From Lophius americanus (taxonomy: Eukaryota > Chordata > Actinopteri > Lophiiformes > Lophiidae), in the NCBI GenBank assembly GCA_037951165.1, contig JBBDHG010000006.1, forward strand, positions 992,001 through 1,056,000: a DNA stretch of 64,000 nucleotides. The letters run 5' to 3'. Made by a program: the position numbers and the translations under genes. Position 1 is the stretch's first letter. Every line of letters starts with the position of its first letter. Shown here one piece after another: positions 28,925 to 43,331 of this stretch. The notes below the pieces were generated by a model, which was not told where the DNA came from, made no database searches, and saw only the letters and a program-made list of their open reading frames with translations.

Positions 28925-31900
28925 GCCTAATGTTTATGACACGTATACGACCTGTTTATAACATTAAATCGCCTAACATTTATGACACGTATACCACACG
29001 TTAATAATATTAACACGCCTAAGGCTTATAACATTAAGACGCCTAATTTTTCACACGTATACAACATGTTTATAACATTAACACGCCTAATGTTTGACAC
29101 GTATACAACATGTTTCTAACATTATAACGCCTAAAGTTTATGACACGTATACGACACGTTTGTAACATTAACACGCCTAATGTTTATGACACGTATACGA
29201 GACGTTTATAACATTAACACGCCTAACGGTTATGACACGTATACGAAATGTTTATAACATTAACACGCCTAAGGCTTATAACATTAACACGCCTAAGGCT
29301 TATAACATTAACACGCCTAATGTTTGACATATATACGACATGTTTATTACATTAACACGCCTAATGTTTGACACGTATACGACATGTCTATAACATTAAC
29401 ACGCCTAATGTTTATGACACGTATACGACATGTTTATAACATTAAATCGCCTAACGTTTATGACACGTATACCACACGTTAATAATATTAACACTTCTAA
29501 GGCTTATAACATTAAGACGCCTAATTTTTTACACGTATACGACATTTTCCTAACATTAGCACGCCTAATGTTTATGACACGTATACGTCATGTTTATAAC
29601 ATTAACATGCCTAATGTTTGACATATATACCACATGTTTATAAGATTAACACGCCTAATGTTTATGATACGTATATGACATGTTTATAGCAGTAACAGGC
29701 CTATGGCTTATAACATTTACACGCCTATAGTTTGACACGTATACGACATGTTTATAACATTAACACGCCTAATGTTTGACACGTATATAACATATTTGTA
29801 ACATTAACACGCCTAAAGTTTATGACGCGTATACGACACGTTTATAACCTTAACACGCCTAATGTTTATGAGACGTATACGACCTGTTTATAACATTAAA
29901 ACGCCTAACGTTTATGACACGTATACGACATGTTTGTAACATTAACACGCCTAATGTTTCACACGTATACGACATGTTTATAGCAGTAACACGCCTAACT
30001 GTTATGACACGTATACAACATTTTAATAACATTAACAAGCCTAAGGCTTATAACATTAAGACGCCTAATTTTTCACACGTATACGACATTTTTATAACAT
30101 TAGCACGCCTAATGTTTATGACACGTATACGACATGTTTATGACCTTAACACGCCTAATGTTTATGAGACGTATACAATACGTTTATAACATTAACACGC
30201 CTAAGGTTTCTGACGCGTATACGATATGTTTATAACCATAACACGCCTATTGTTTATAACATTAACACGCCTAATGTTTGACACGTATATAACATATTTG
30301 TAACATTAACACGCCTAAAGTTTATGACACGTATACGACACGTTTATGACCTTAACATGCCTAATGTTTATGAGACGTATACAATACGTTTATAACATTA
30401 ACACGCCTAATGTTTATAACATTAACACGCCTAATGTTTATGACACGTATGCGACACGTTTATAACATTAACACGCCTAACGGTTATGACACGTATATGA
30501 AACGTTTATAACATTAACACGCCTAAGGCTTATAACATTAACACGCCTAATGTTTGACACGTATACGACATTTTCCTAACATTAACACGCCTAATGTTTA
30601 TGACACGTATACGACATGTCTATAACATTAACACGCCTAATGTTTATGACACATATATGACATGTTTATAACAGTAACAGGCCTAAGGCTTATAACATTA
30701 ACACGCCTAATGTTTGACACGTATACAACATGTTTATAACATTAACACGCCTAATGTTTATGACACGTATATGACATGTTTATAACATCAACACGCCTAA
30801 TGTTTGACTCGTATATGACATGTCTATACCATTAACACGCCTAATGTTTGACATATATACCACATGTTTATAACATTAACACGCCTAATGTTTATGACAC
30901 GTATATGACATGTTTATAACAGTAACAGGCCTAAGGCTTATAACATTAACACGCCTAATGTTTGACACGTATACGAAATGTTTATAACATTAACACGCCT
31001 AAGGCTTATAACATTAACACGCCTAAGGCTTATAACATTAACACGCCTAATGTTTGACATGTATACGACATGTTTATTACATTAACACGCCTAATGTTTG
31101 ACACGTATACGACATGTCTATAACATTAACACGCCTAATGTTTATGACACGTATACGACCTGTTTATAACATTAAATCGCCTAACGTTTATGACACGTAT
31201 ACCACACGTTAATAATATTAACACGCCTAAGGCTTATAACATTAAGACGCCTAATTTTTCACACGTATACAACATGTTTATAACATTAACACGCCTAATG
31301 TTTGACACGTATACAACATGTTTCTAACATTATAACGCCTAAAGTTTATGACACGTATACGACACGTTTGTAACATTAACACGCCTAATGTTTATGACAC
31401 GTATACGAGACGTTTATAACATTAACACGCCTAACGGTTATGACACGTATACGAAATGTTTATAACATTAACACGCCTAAGGCTTATAAAATTAACACGC
31501 CTAAGGCTTATAACATTAACACGCCTAATGTTTGACATGTATACGACATGTTTATTACATTAACACGCCTAATGTTTGACACGTATACGACATGTCTATA
31601 ACATTAACACGCCTAATGTTTATGACACGTATACGACCTGTTTATAACATTAAATCGCCTAACGTTTATGACACGTATACCACACGTTAATAATATTAAC
31701 ACGCCTAAGGCTTATAACATTAAGACGCCTAATTTTTCACACGTATACGACATTTTCCTAACATTAGCACGCCTAATGTTTATGACACGTATACGTCATG
31801 TTTATAACATTAACATGCCTAATGTTTGACACATATACCACATGTTTATAAGATTAACACGCCTAATGTTTATGATACGTATATGACATGTTTATAGCAG

Positions 31901-34124
31901 TAACAGGCCTATGGCTTATAACATTAACACGCCTATAGTTTGACACGTATACGACATGTTTATAACATTAACACGCCTAATGTTTGACACGTATATAACA
32001 TATTTGTAACATTAACACGCCTAAAGTTTATGACGCGTATACGACACGTTTATAACCTTAACACGCCTAATGTTTATGAGACGTATACGACCTGTTTATA
32101 ACATTAAAACGCCTAACGTTTATGACACGTATACGACATGTTTGTAACATTAACACGCCTAATGTTTCACACGTATACGACATGTTTATAGCAGTAACAC
32201 GCCTAACTGTTATGACACGTATACAACATTTTAATAACATTAACAAGCCTAAGGCTTATAACATTAAGACGCCTAATTTTTCACAAGTATACGACATTTT
32301 TATAACATTAGCACGCCTAATGTTTATGACACGTATACGACATGTTTATGACCTTAACACGCCTAATGTTTATGAGACGTATACAATACGTTTATAACAT
32401 TAACACGCCTAAGGTTTCTGACGCGTATACGATATGTTTATAACCATAACACGCCTAATGTTTATAACATTAACACGCCTAATGTTTGACACGTATATAA
32501 CATATTTGTAACATTAACACGCCTAAAGTTTATGACACGTATACGACACGTTTATGACCTTAACATGCCTAATGTTTATGAGACGTATACAATACGTTTA
32601 TAACATTAACACGCCTAATGTTTATAACATTAACACGCCTAATGTTTATGACACGTATGCGACACGTTTATAACATTAACACGCCTAACAGTTATGACAC
32701 GTATATGAAACGTTTATAACATTAACACGCCTAAGGCTTATAACATTAACACGCCTAATGTTTGACACGTATACGACATTTTCCTAACATTAACACGCCT
32801 AATGTTTATGACACGTATACGACATGTCTATAACATTAACACGCCTAATGTTTATGACACGTATATGACATGTTTATAACAGTAACAGGCCTAAGGCTTA
32901 TAACATTAACACGCCTAATGTTTGACACGTATACAACATGTTTGTAACATTAACACGCCTAATGTTTGACACGTATACAACATGTTTCTAACATTATAAC
33001 GCCTAAAGTTTATGACACGTATACGACACGTTTGTAACATTAACACGCCTAATGTTTATGACACGTATACGAGACGTTTATAACATTAACACGCCTAACG
33101 GTTATGACACGTATACGAAATGTTTATAACATTAACACGCCTAAGGCTTATAACATTAACACGCCTAAGGCTTATAACATTAACACGCCTAATGTTTGAC
33201 ATGTATACGACATGTTTATTACATTAACACGCCTAATGTTTGACACGTATACGACATGTCTATAACATTAACACGCCTAATGTTTATGACACGTATACGA
33301 CCTGTTTATAACATTAAATCGCCTAACGTTTATGACACGTATACCACACGTTAATAATATTAACACGCCTAAGGCTTATAACATTAAGACGCCTAATTTT
33401 TCACACGTATACGACATTTTCCTAACATTAGCACGCCTAATGTTTATGACACGTATACGTCATGTTTATAACATTAACATGCCTAATGTTTGACACATAT
33501 ACCACATGTTTATAAGATTAACACGCCTAATGTTTATGATACGTATATGACATGTTTATAGCAGTAACAGGCCTATGGCTTATAACATTAACACGCCTAT
33601 AGTTTGACACGTATACGACATGTTTATAACATTAACACGCCTAATGTTTGACACGTATATAACATATTTGTAACATTAACACGCCTAAAGTTTATGACGC
33701 GTATACGACACGTTTATAACCTTAACACGCCTAATGTTTATGAGACGTATACGACCTGTTTATAACATTAAAACGCCTAACGTTTATGACACGTATACGA
33801 CATGTTTGTAACATTAACACGCCTAATGTTTCACACGTATACGACATGTTTATAGCAGTAACACGCCTAACTGTTATGACACGTAAACAACATTTTAATA
33901 ACATTAACAAGCCTAAGGCTTATAACATTAAGACGCCTAATTTTTCACACGTATACGACATTTTTATAACATTAGCACGCCTAATGTTTATGACACGTAT
34001 ACGACATGTTTATGACCTTAACACGCCTAATGTTTATGAGACGTATACAATACGTTTATAACATTAACACGCCTAAGGTTTCTGACGCGTATACGATATG
34101 TTTATAACCATAACACGCCTAATG
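28925..34124 (+). repeat. Nested HORs of 478, 1186, 1664 and 2208 bp
   Basis: The AATTTTTCACAC marker gives the periods: 29045 and 31253 (2208 bp), 29045 and 29523 or 31253 and 31731 (478 bp), 31731 and 33395 (1664 bp). From about 33290 the sequence also repeats at +1186 bp. ATTAAATCGCC recurs throughout this block and the next. The 2208-bp copies begin at about 28925 and 31133. Overlapping periods mean successive duplications with different end points. Confidence 0.8.
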
Positions 34125-37100
34125 TTTATAACATTAACACGCCTAATGTTTGACACGTATATAACATATTTGTAAAATTAACACGCCTAAAGTTTATGAC
34201 ACGTATACGACACGTTTATGACCTTAACATGCCTAATGTTTATGAGACGTATACAATACGTTTATAACATTAACACGCCTAATGTTTATAACATTAACAC
34301 GCCTAATGTTTATGACACGTATGCGACACGTTTATAACATTAACACGCCTAACGGTTATGACACGTATATGAAACGTTTATAACATTAACACGCCTAAGG
34401 CTTATAACATTAACACGCCTAATGTTTGACACGTATACGACATTTTCCTAACATTAACACGCCTAATGTTTATGACACGTATACGACCTGTTTATAACAT
34501 TAAATCGCCTAACGTTTATGACACGTATACCACACGTTAATAATATTAACACGCCTAAGGCTTATAACATTAAGACGCCTAATTTTTCACACGTATACGA
34601 CATTTTCCTAACATTAGCACGCCTAATGTTTATGACACGTATACGTCATGTTTATAACATTAACATGCCTAATGTTTGACACATATACCACATGTTTATA
34701 AGATTAACACGCCTAATGTTTATGATACGTATATGACATGTTTATAGCAGTAACAGGCCTATGGCTTATAACATTAACACGCCTATAGTTTGACACGTAT
34801 ACGACATGTTTATAACATTAACACGCCTAATGTTTGACACGTATATAACATATTTGTAACATTAACACGCCTAAAGTTTATGACGCGTATACGACACGTT
34901 TATAACCTTAACACGCCTAATGTTTATGAGACGTATACGACCTGTTTATAACATTAAAACGCCTAACGTTTATGACACGTATACGACATGTTTGTAACAT
35001 TAACACGCCTAATGTTTCACACGTATACGACATGTTTATAGCAGTAACACGCCTAACTGTTATGACACGTATACAACATTTTAATAACATTAACAAGCCT
35101 AAGGCTTATAACATTAAGACGCCTAATTTTTCACACGTATACGACATTTTTATAACATTAGCACGCCTAATGTTTATGACACGTATACGACATGTTTATG
35201 ACCTTAACACGCCTAATGTTTATGAGACGTATACAATACGTTTATAACATTAACACGCCTAAGGTTTCTGACGCGTATACGATATGTTTATAACCATAAC
35301 ACGCCTAATGTTTATAACATTAACACGCCTAATGTTTGACACGTATATAACGTATTTGTAACATTAACACGCCTAAAGTTTATGACACGTATACGACACG
35401 TTTATGACCTTAACATGCCTAATGTTTATGAGACGTATACAATACGTTTATAACATTAACACGCCTAATGTTTATAACATTAACACGCCTAATGTTTATG
35501 ACACGTATGCGACACGTTTATAACATTAACACGCCTAACGGTTATGACACGTATATGAAACGTTTATAACATTAACACGCCTAAGGCTTATAACATTAAC
35601 ACGCCTAATGTTTGACACGTATACGACATTTTCCTAACATTAACACGCCTAATGTTTATGACACGTATACGACATGTCTATAACATTAACACGCCTAATG
35701 TTTATGACACGTATACGACCTGTTTATAACATTAAATCGCCTAACGTTTATGACACGTATACCACACGTTAATAATATTAACACGCCTAAGGCTTATAAC
35801 ATTAAGACGCCTAATTTTTCACACGTATACAACATGTTTATAACATTAACACGCCTAATGTTTGACACGTATACAACATGTTTCTAGCATTATAACGCCT
35901 AAAGTTTATGACACGTACACGACACGTTTGTAACATTAACACGCCTAATGTTTATGACACGTATACGAGACGTTTATAACATTAACACGCCTAACGGTTA
36001 TGACACGTATACGAAATGTTTATAACATTAACACGCCTAAGGCTTATAACATTAACACGCCTAAGGCTTATAACATTAACACGCCTAATGTTTGACATGT
36101 ATACGACATGTTTATTACATTAACACGCCTAATGTTTGACACGTATACGACATGTCTATAACATTAACACGCCTAATGTTTATGACACGTATACGACCTG
36201 TTTATAACATTAAATCGCCTAACGTTTATGACACGTATACCACACGTTAATAATATTAACACGCCTAAGGCTTATAACATTAAGACGCCTAATTTTTCAC
36301 ACGTATACAACATGTTTATAACATTAACACGCCTAATGTTTGACACGTATACAACATGTTTCTAACATTATAACGCCTAAAGTTTATGACACGTATACGA
36401 CACGTTTGTAACATTAACACGCCTAATGTTTATGACACGTATACGAGACGTTTATAACATTAACACGCCTAACGGTTATGACACGTATACGAAATGTTTA
36501 TAACATTAACACGCCTAAGGCTTATAACATTAACACGCCTAAGGCTTATAACATTAACACGCCTAATGTTTGACATGTATACGACATGTTTATTACATTA
36601 ACACGCCTAATGTTTGACACGTATACGACATGTCTATAACATTAACATGCCTAATGTTTATGAGACGTATACAATACGTTTATAACATTAACACGCCTAA
36701 TGTTTATAACATTAACACGCCTAATGTTTATGACACGTATGCGACACGTTTATAACATTAACACGCCTAACGGTTATGACACGTATATGAAACGTTTATA
36801 ACATTAACACGCCTAAGGCTTATAACATTAACACGCCTAATGTTTGACACGTATATAACATATTTGTAAAATTAACACGCCTAAAGTTTATGACACGTAT
36901 ACGACACGTTTATGACCTTAACATGCCTAATGTTTATGAGACGTATACAATACGTTTATAACATTAACACGCCTAATGTTTATAACATTAACACGCCTAA
37001 TGTTTATGACACGTATGCGACACGTTTATAACATTAACACGCCTAACGGTTATGACACGTATATGAAACGTTTATAACATTAACACGCCTAAGGCTTATA

Positions 37101-39337
37101 ACATTAACACGCCTAATGTTTGACACGTATACGACATTTTCCTAACATTAACACGCCTAATGTTTATGACACGTATACGACCTGTTTATAACATTAAATC
37201 GCCTAAAGTTTATGACACGTATACCACACGTTAATAATATTAACACGCCTAAGGCTTATAACATTAAGACGCCTAATTTTTCACACGTATACGACATTTT
37301 CCTAACATTAGCACGCCTAATGTTTATGACACGTATACGTCATGTTTATAACATTAACATGCCTAATGTTTGACACATATACCACATGTTTATAAGATTA
37401 ACACGCCTAATGTTTATGATACGTATATGACATGTTTATAGCAGTAACAGGCCTATGGCTTATAACATTAACACGCCTATAGTTTGACACGTATACGACA
37501 TGTTTATAACATTAACACGCCTAATGTTTGACACGTATATAACATATTTGTAACATTAACACGCCTAAAGTTTATGACGCGTATACGACACGTTTATAAC
37601 CTTAACACGCCTAATGTTTATGAGACGTATACGACCTGTTTATAACATTAAAACGCCTAACGTTTATGACACGTATACGACATGTTTGTAACATTAACAC
37701 GCCTAATGTTTCACACGTATACGACATGTTTATAGCAGTAACACGCCTAACTGTTATGACACGTATACAACATTTTAATAACATTAACAAGCCTAAGGCT
37801 TATAACATTAAGACGCCTAATTTTTCACACGTATACGACATTTTTATAACATTAGCACGCCTAATGTTTATGACACGTATACGACATGTTTATGACCTTA
37901 ACACGCCTAATGTTTATGAGACGTATACAATACGTTTATAACATTAACACGCCTAAGGTTTCTGACGCGTATACGATATGTTTATAACCATAACACGCCT
38001 AATGTTTATAACATTAACACGCCTAATGTTTGACACGTATATAACATATTTGTAACATTAACACGCCTAAAGTTTATGACACGTATACGACACGTTTATG
38101 ACCTTAACATGCCTAATGTTTATGAGACGTATACAATACGTTTATAACATTAACACGCCTAATGTTTATAACATTAACACGCCTAATGTTTATGACACGT
38201 ATGCGACACGTTTATAACATTAACACGCCTAACGGTTATGACACGTATATGAAACGTTTATAACATTAACACGCCTAAGGCTTATAACATTAACACGCCT
38301 AATGTTTGACACGTATACGACATTTTCCTAACATTAACACGCCTAATGTTTATGACACGTATACGACATGTCTATAACATTAACACGCCTAATGTTTATG
38401 ACACGTATACGACCTGTTTATAACATTAAATCGCCTAACGTTTATGACACGTATACCACACGTTAATAATATTAACACGCCTAAGGCTTATAACATTAAG
38501 ACGCCTAATTTTTCACACGTATACAACATGTTTATAACATTAACACGCCTAATGTTTGACACGTATACAACATGTTTCTAGCATTATAACGCCTAAAGTT
38601 TATGACACGTACACGACACGTTTGTAACATTAACACGCCTAATGTTTATGACACGTATACGAGACGTTTATAACATTAACACGCCTAACGGTTATGACAC
38701 GTATACGAAATGTTTATAACATTAACACGCCTAAGGCTTATAACATTAACACGCCTAAGGCTTATAACATTAACACGCCTAATGTTTGACATGTATACGA
38801 CATGTTTATTACATTAACACGCCTAATGTTTGACACGTATACGACATGTCTATAACATTAACACGCCTAATGTTTATGACACGTATACGACCTGTTTATA
38901 ACATTAAATCGCCTAACGTTTATGACACGTATACCACACGTTAATAATATTAACACGCCTAAGGCTTATAACATTAAGACGCCTAATTTTTCACACGTAT
39001 ACAACATGTTTATAACATTAACACGCCTAATGTTTGACACGTATACAACATGTTTCTAACATTATAACGCCTAAAGTTTATGACACGTATACGACACGTT
39101 TGTAACATTAACAAGCCTAATGTTTATGACACGTATACGAGACGTTTATAACATTAACACGCCTAACGGTTATGACACGTATACGAAATGTTTATAACAT
39201 TAACACGCCTAAGGCTTATAACATTAACACGCCTAAGGCTTATAACATTAACACGCCTAATGTTTGACATGTATACGACATGTTTATTACATTAACACGC
39301 CTAATGTTTGACACGTATACGACATGTCTATAACATT
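34125..39337 (+). repeat. HOR block, 2694-bp period, ~1.9 copies
   Basis: Fixed points at 34972 and 37666, AATTTTTCACAC at 35813/38507 and 36291/38985, and the TGTAAAATTAAC variant near 34175 and 36869 are 2694 bp apart. Copies are about 34125-36818 and 36819-39337, the second ending about 175 bp short. Each carries the 478-bp sub-unit. The GTACACGACACG and TTTCTAGCAT variants near 35900 recur near 38600. Confidence 0.87.
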
Positions 39338-42300
39338 AACACGCCTAATGTTTATGACACGTATACGACCTGTTTATAACATTAAATCGCCTAACGTTTA
39401 TGACACGTATACCACACGTTAATAATATTAACACGCCTAAGGCTTATAACATTAAGACGCCTAATTTTTCACACGTATACGACATTTTCCTAACATTAGC
39501 ACGCCTAATGTTTATGACACGTATACGTCATGTTTATAACATTAACATGCCTAATGTTTGACACATATACCACATGTTTATAAGATTAACACGCCTAATG
39601 TTTATGATACGTATATGACATGTTTATAGCAGTAACAGGCCTATGGCTTATAACATTAACACGCCTATAGTTTGACACGTATACGACATGTTTATAACAT
39701 TAACACGCCTAATGTTTGACACGTATATAACATATTTGTAACATTAACACGCCTAAAGTTTATGACGCGTATACGACACGTTTATAACCTTAACACGCCT
39801 AATGTTTATGAGACGTATACGACATGTCTATAACATTAACACGCCTAATGTTTATGACACGTATACGACCTGTTTATAACATTAAAACGCCTAACGTTTA
39901 TGACACGTATACGACATGTTTGTAACATTAACACGCCTAATGTTTCACACGTATACGACATGTTTATAGCAGTAACACGCCTAACTGTTATGACACGTAT
40001 ACAACACGTTAATAACATTAACAAGCCTAAGGCTTATAACATTAAGACGCCTAATTTTTCACACGTATACGACATTTTTATAACATTAGCACGCCTAATG
40101 TTTATGACACGTATACGACATGTTTATGACCTTAACACGCCTAATGTTTATGAGACGTATACAATACGTTTATAACATTAACACGCCTAAGGTTTCTGAC
40201 GCGTATACGATATGTTTATAACCATAACACGCCTAATGTTTATAACATTAACACGCCTAATGTTTGACACGTATATAACATATTTGTAACATTAACACGC
40301 CTAAAGTTTATGACACGTATACGACACGTTTATGACCTTAACATGGCTAATGTTTATATCATTAACACGCCTAATGTTTATGACACGTATGCGACACGTT
40401 TATAACATTAACACGCCTAACGGTTATGACACGTATATGAAATGTTTATAACATTAACACGCCTAAGGCTTATAACATTAACACGCCTAATGTTTGACAC
40501 GTATACGACATTTTCCTAACATTAACACGCCTAATGTTTATGACACGTATACGACATGTCTATAACATTAACACGCCTAATGTTTATGACACGTAAACGA
40601 CCTGTTTATAACATTAAAACGCCTAACGTTTATGACACGTATATGACATGTTTGTAACATTAACACGCCTAATGTTTCACACGTATACGACATGTTTATA
40701 GCATTAACACGCCTAACTGTTATGACACGTATACCACACGTTAATAACATTAACACGCCTAAGGCTTATAACATTAACATGCCTAATGTTTGACACGTAT
40801 ATAACATATTTGTAACATTAACACGCCTAAAGTTTATGACACGTATACGACACGTTTATGACCTTAACAAGCCTAATGTTTATGAGACGTATACAATACG
40901 TTTATTACATTAGCAAGCCTAACGTTTATGAGACGTATACAATACGTTTATAACATTAACATGCCTAATGTTTATGACACGTATTTGACATGTTTATAAC
41001 AGTAACAGGCCTATGGCTTATAACATTAACACGCCTAATGTTTGGCACGTATACGACATGTTTATAACATTAACACGCCTAATGTTTTCATGTATATAAC
41101 ATATTTGTAACATTAACACGCCTAAAGTTTATGACACGAATACGACACGTTTATAACCTTAACACGCCTAATGTTTATGAGACGTATACAATACGTTTAT
41201 AACATTAACACGCCTAAGGTTTATGACGCGTATACGATATGTTTATAACCTTAACACGCCTAATGTTTATAACATTAACACGCCTAATGTTTATGACACG
41301 TATGCGACACGTTTATAACATTAACACACCTCACGGTTATGAGACGTATACGACACGTTTATAACATTAACACGCCTAAGGCTTATAACATTAACGCGCC
41401 TAATGTTTGACACGTATACAACATGTTTATAACATTAACACGCCTAACGTTTATGACACGTATACGACATGTTTGTAACATTAACACGCCTAATGTTTCA
41501 CACGTATACGACATGTTTATAGCATTAACACGCCTAACTGTTATGACACGTATACCACACGTTAATAAAATTAACACGCCTAAGGCTTATAACATTAAGA
41601 CGCCTAATTTTTCACACGTATAAGACATTTTTATAACATTAGCACGCCTAATGTTTATGACACGTATACGACATGTTTATAACATTAACATGCCTAATGT
41701 TTGACACATATACCACATGTTTATAACATTAACACGCCTAATGTTTATGACACGTATTTGACATGTTTATAACAGTAACAGGCCTATGGCTTATAACATT
41801 AACACGCCTATAGTTTGACACGTATACGACATGTTTATAACATTAACACGCCTAATGTTTGACACGTATATAACATATTTGTAACATTAACACGCCTAAA
41901 GTTTATGACGCGTATACGACACGTTTATAACCTTAACACGCCTAATGTTTATGAGACGTATACAATACGTTTATAACATTAACACGCCTAAGCTTTATGA
42001 CGCGTATACGATATGTTTATAACCTTAACATGCCTAAAGTTTATGACATTAACACGCCTAATGTTTATGACACGTATGTGACACGTTTATAACATTAACA
42101 CGCCTCACGGTTATGAGACGTATCCGACACATTTATAACATTAACACGCCTAATGTTTCACACGTATACGACATGTTTATAGCAGTAACACGCCTAAATG
42201 TTATGACACGTATACAACACGTTAATAACATTAACAAGCCTAAGGCTTATAACATTAAGAAGCCTAATTTTTCACACGTATACGAAATTTTTATAACATT

Positions 42301-42678
42301 AGCACGCCTAATGTTTATGACACGTATACGACATGTTTATGACCTTAACACGCCTAATGTTTATGAGACGTTTACAATACGTTTATAACATTAACACGCC
42401 TAAGGTTTCTGACGCGAATACGATATGTTTATAACCATAACACGCCTAATGTTTATAACATTAACACGCCTAATGTTTGACACGTATATAACATATTTGT
42501 AACATTAACACGCCTAAAGTTTATGACACGTATACGACACGTTTATGACCTTAACATGCCTAATGTTTATGAGACGTATACAATACGTTTATAACATTAA
42601 CACGCCTAATGTTTATAACATTAACACGCCTAATGTTTATGACACGTATGCGACACGTTTATAACATTAACACGCCTA
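39338..42678 (+). repeat. Mosaic satellite without a completed local HOR
   Basis: The first part continues the preceding type (a third 478-bp step puts AATTTTTCACAC at 39463). The part after about 40600 mixes AACAAGCC, GCCTCACGG, GTATTTGACATG and GAGACGTATCCGACAC units also found in the 4037-bp block. Odd units include ACATGGCTAATGTTTATATC near 40343 and AATGTTTTCATGTATATAAC near 41081. No non-satellite sequence seen. Confidence 0.7.
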
Positions 42679-43118
42679 ACGGTTATGACACGTATATGAA
42701 ACGTTTATAACATTAACACGCCTAAGGCTTATAACATTAACACGCCTAATGTTTATGACACGTATACGACATGTCTATAACATTAACACGCCTAATGTTT
42801 AAGACACGTATACGACCTGTTTATAATGTTTGACACGTATATAACATATTTGTAACATTAACACGCCTAAAGTTTATGACACGTATACGACACGTTTAAC
42901 GGTTATGACACGTATATGAAACGTTTATAACATTAACACGCCTAAGGCTTATAACATTAACACGCCTAATGTTTATGACACGTATACGACATGTCTATAA
43001 CATTAACACGCCTAATGTTTATGACACGTATACGACCTGTTTATAATGTTTGACACGTATATAACATATTTGTAACATTAACACGCCTAAAGTTTATGAC
43101 ACGTATACGACACGTTTA
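42679..43118 (+). repeat. 220-bp tandem duplication with off-register junctions
   Basis: AACGGTTATG at 42679 and 42899, and TTATAATGTTTGAC at 42821 and 43041, are 220 bp apart, giving copies 42679-42898 and 42899-43118. Unlike most joins in the window, two are out of register. CTGTTTATAATGTTTG lacks the usual CATTAACACGCC part of half A. CACGTTTAACGGTTATG at the copy boundary lacks the ATAACATTAACACGCC segment. Copy 1 has TTTAAGACACG where copy 2 has TTTATGACACG. Confidence 0.85.
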
Positions 43119-43331
43119 TAACCTTAACACGCCTAATGTTTATGAGACGTATACAATACGTTTATAACATTAACACGCCTAATGTTTATGACGCGTATAC
43201 GATATGTTTATAACCTTAACACGCCTAATGTTTATAACATTAACACGCCTAATGTTTATGACACGTATGCGACACGTTTATAACATTAACACACCTCACG
43301 GTTATGAGACGTATACGACACGTTTATAACA
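43119..43331 (+). repeat. Short satellite link before the 4037-bp block
   Basis: A few full monomers with GAGACGTATACAATACG, GACGCGTATACGATATG and ACACCTCACGG, as in neighbouring blocks. Nothing else is visible. Confidence 0.7.
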
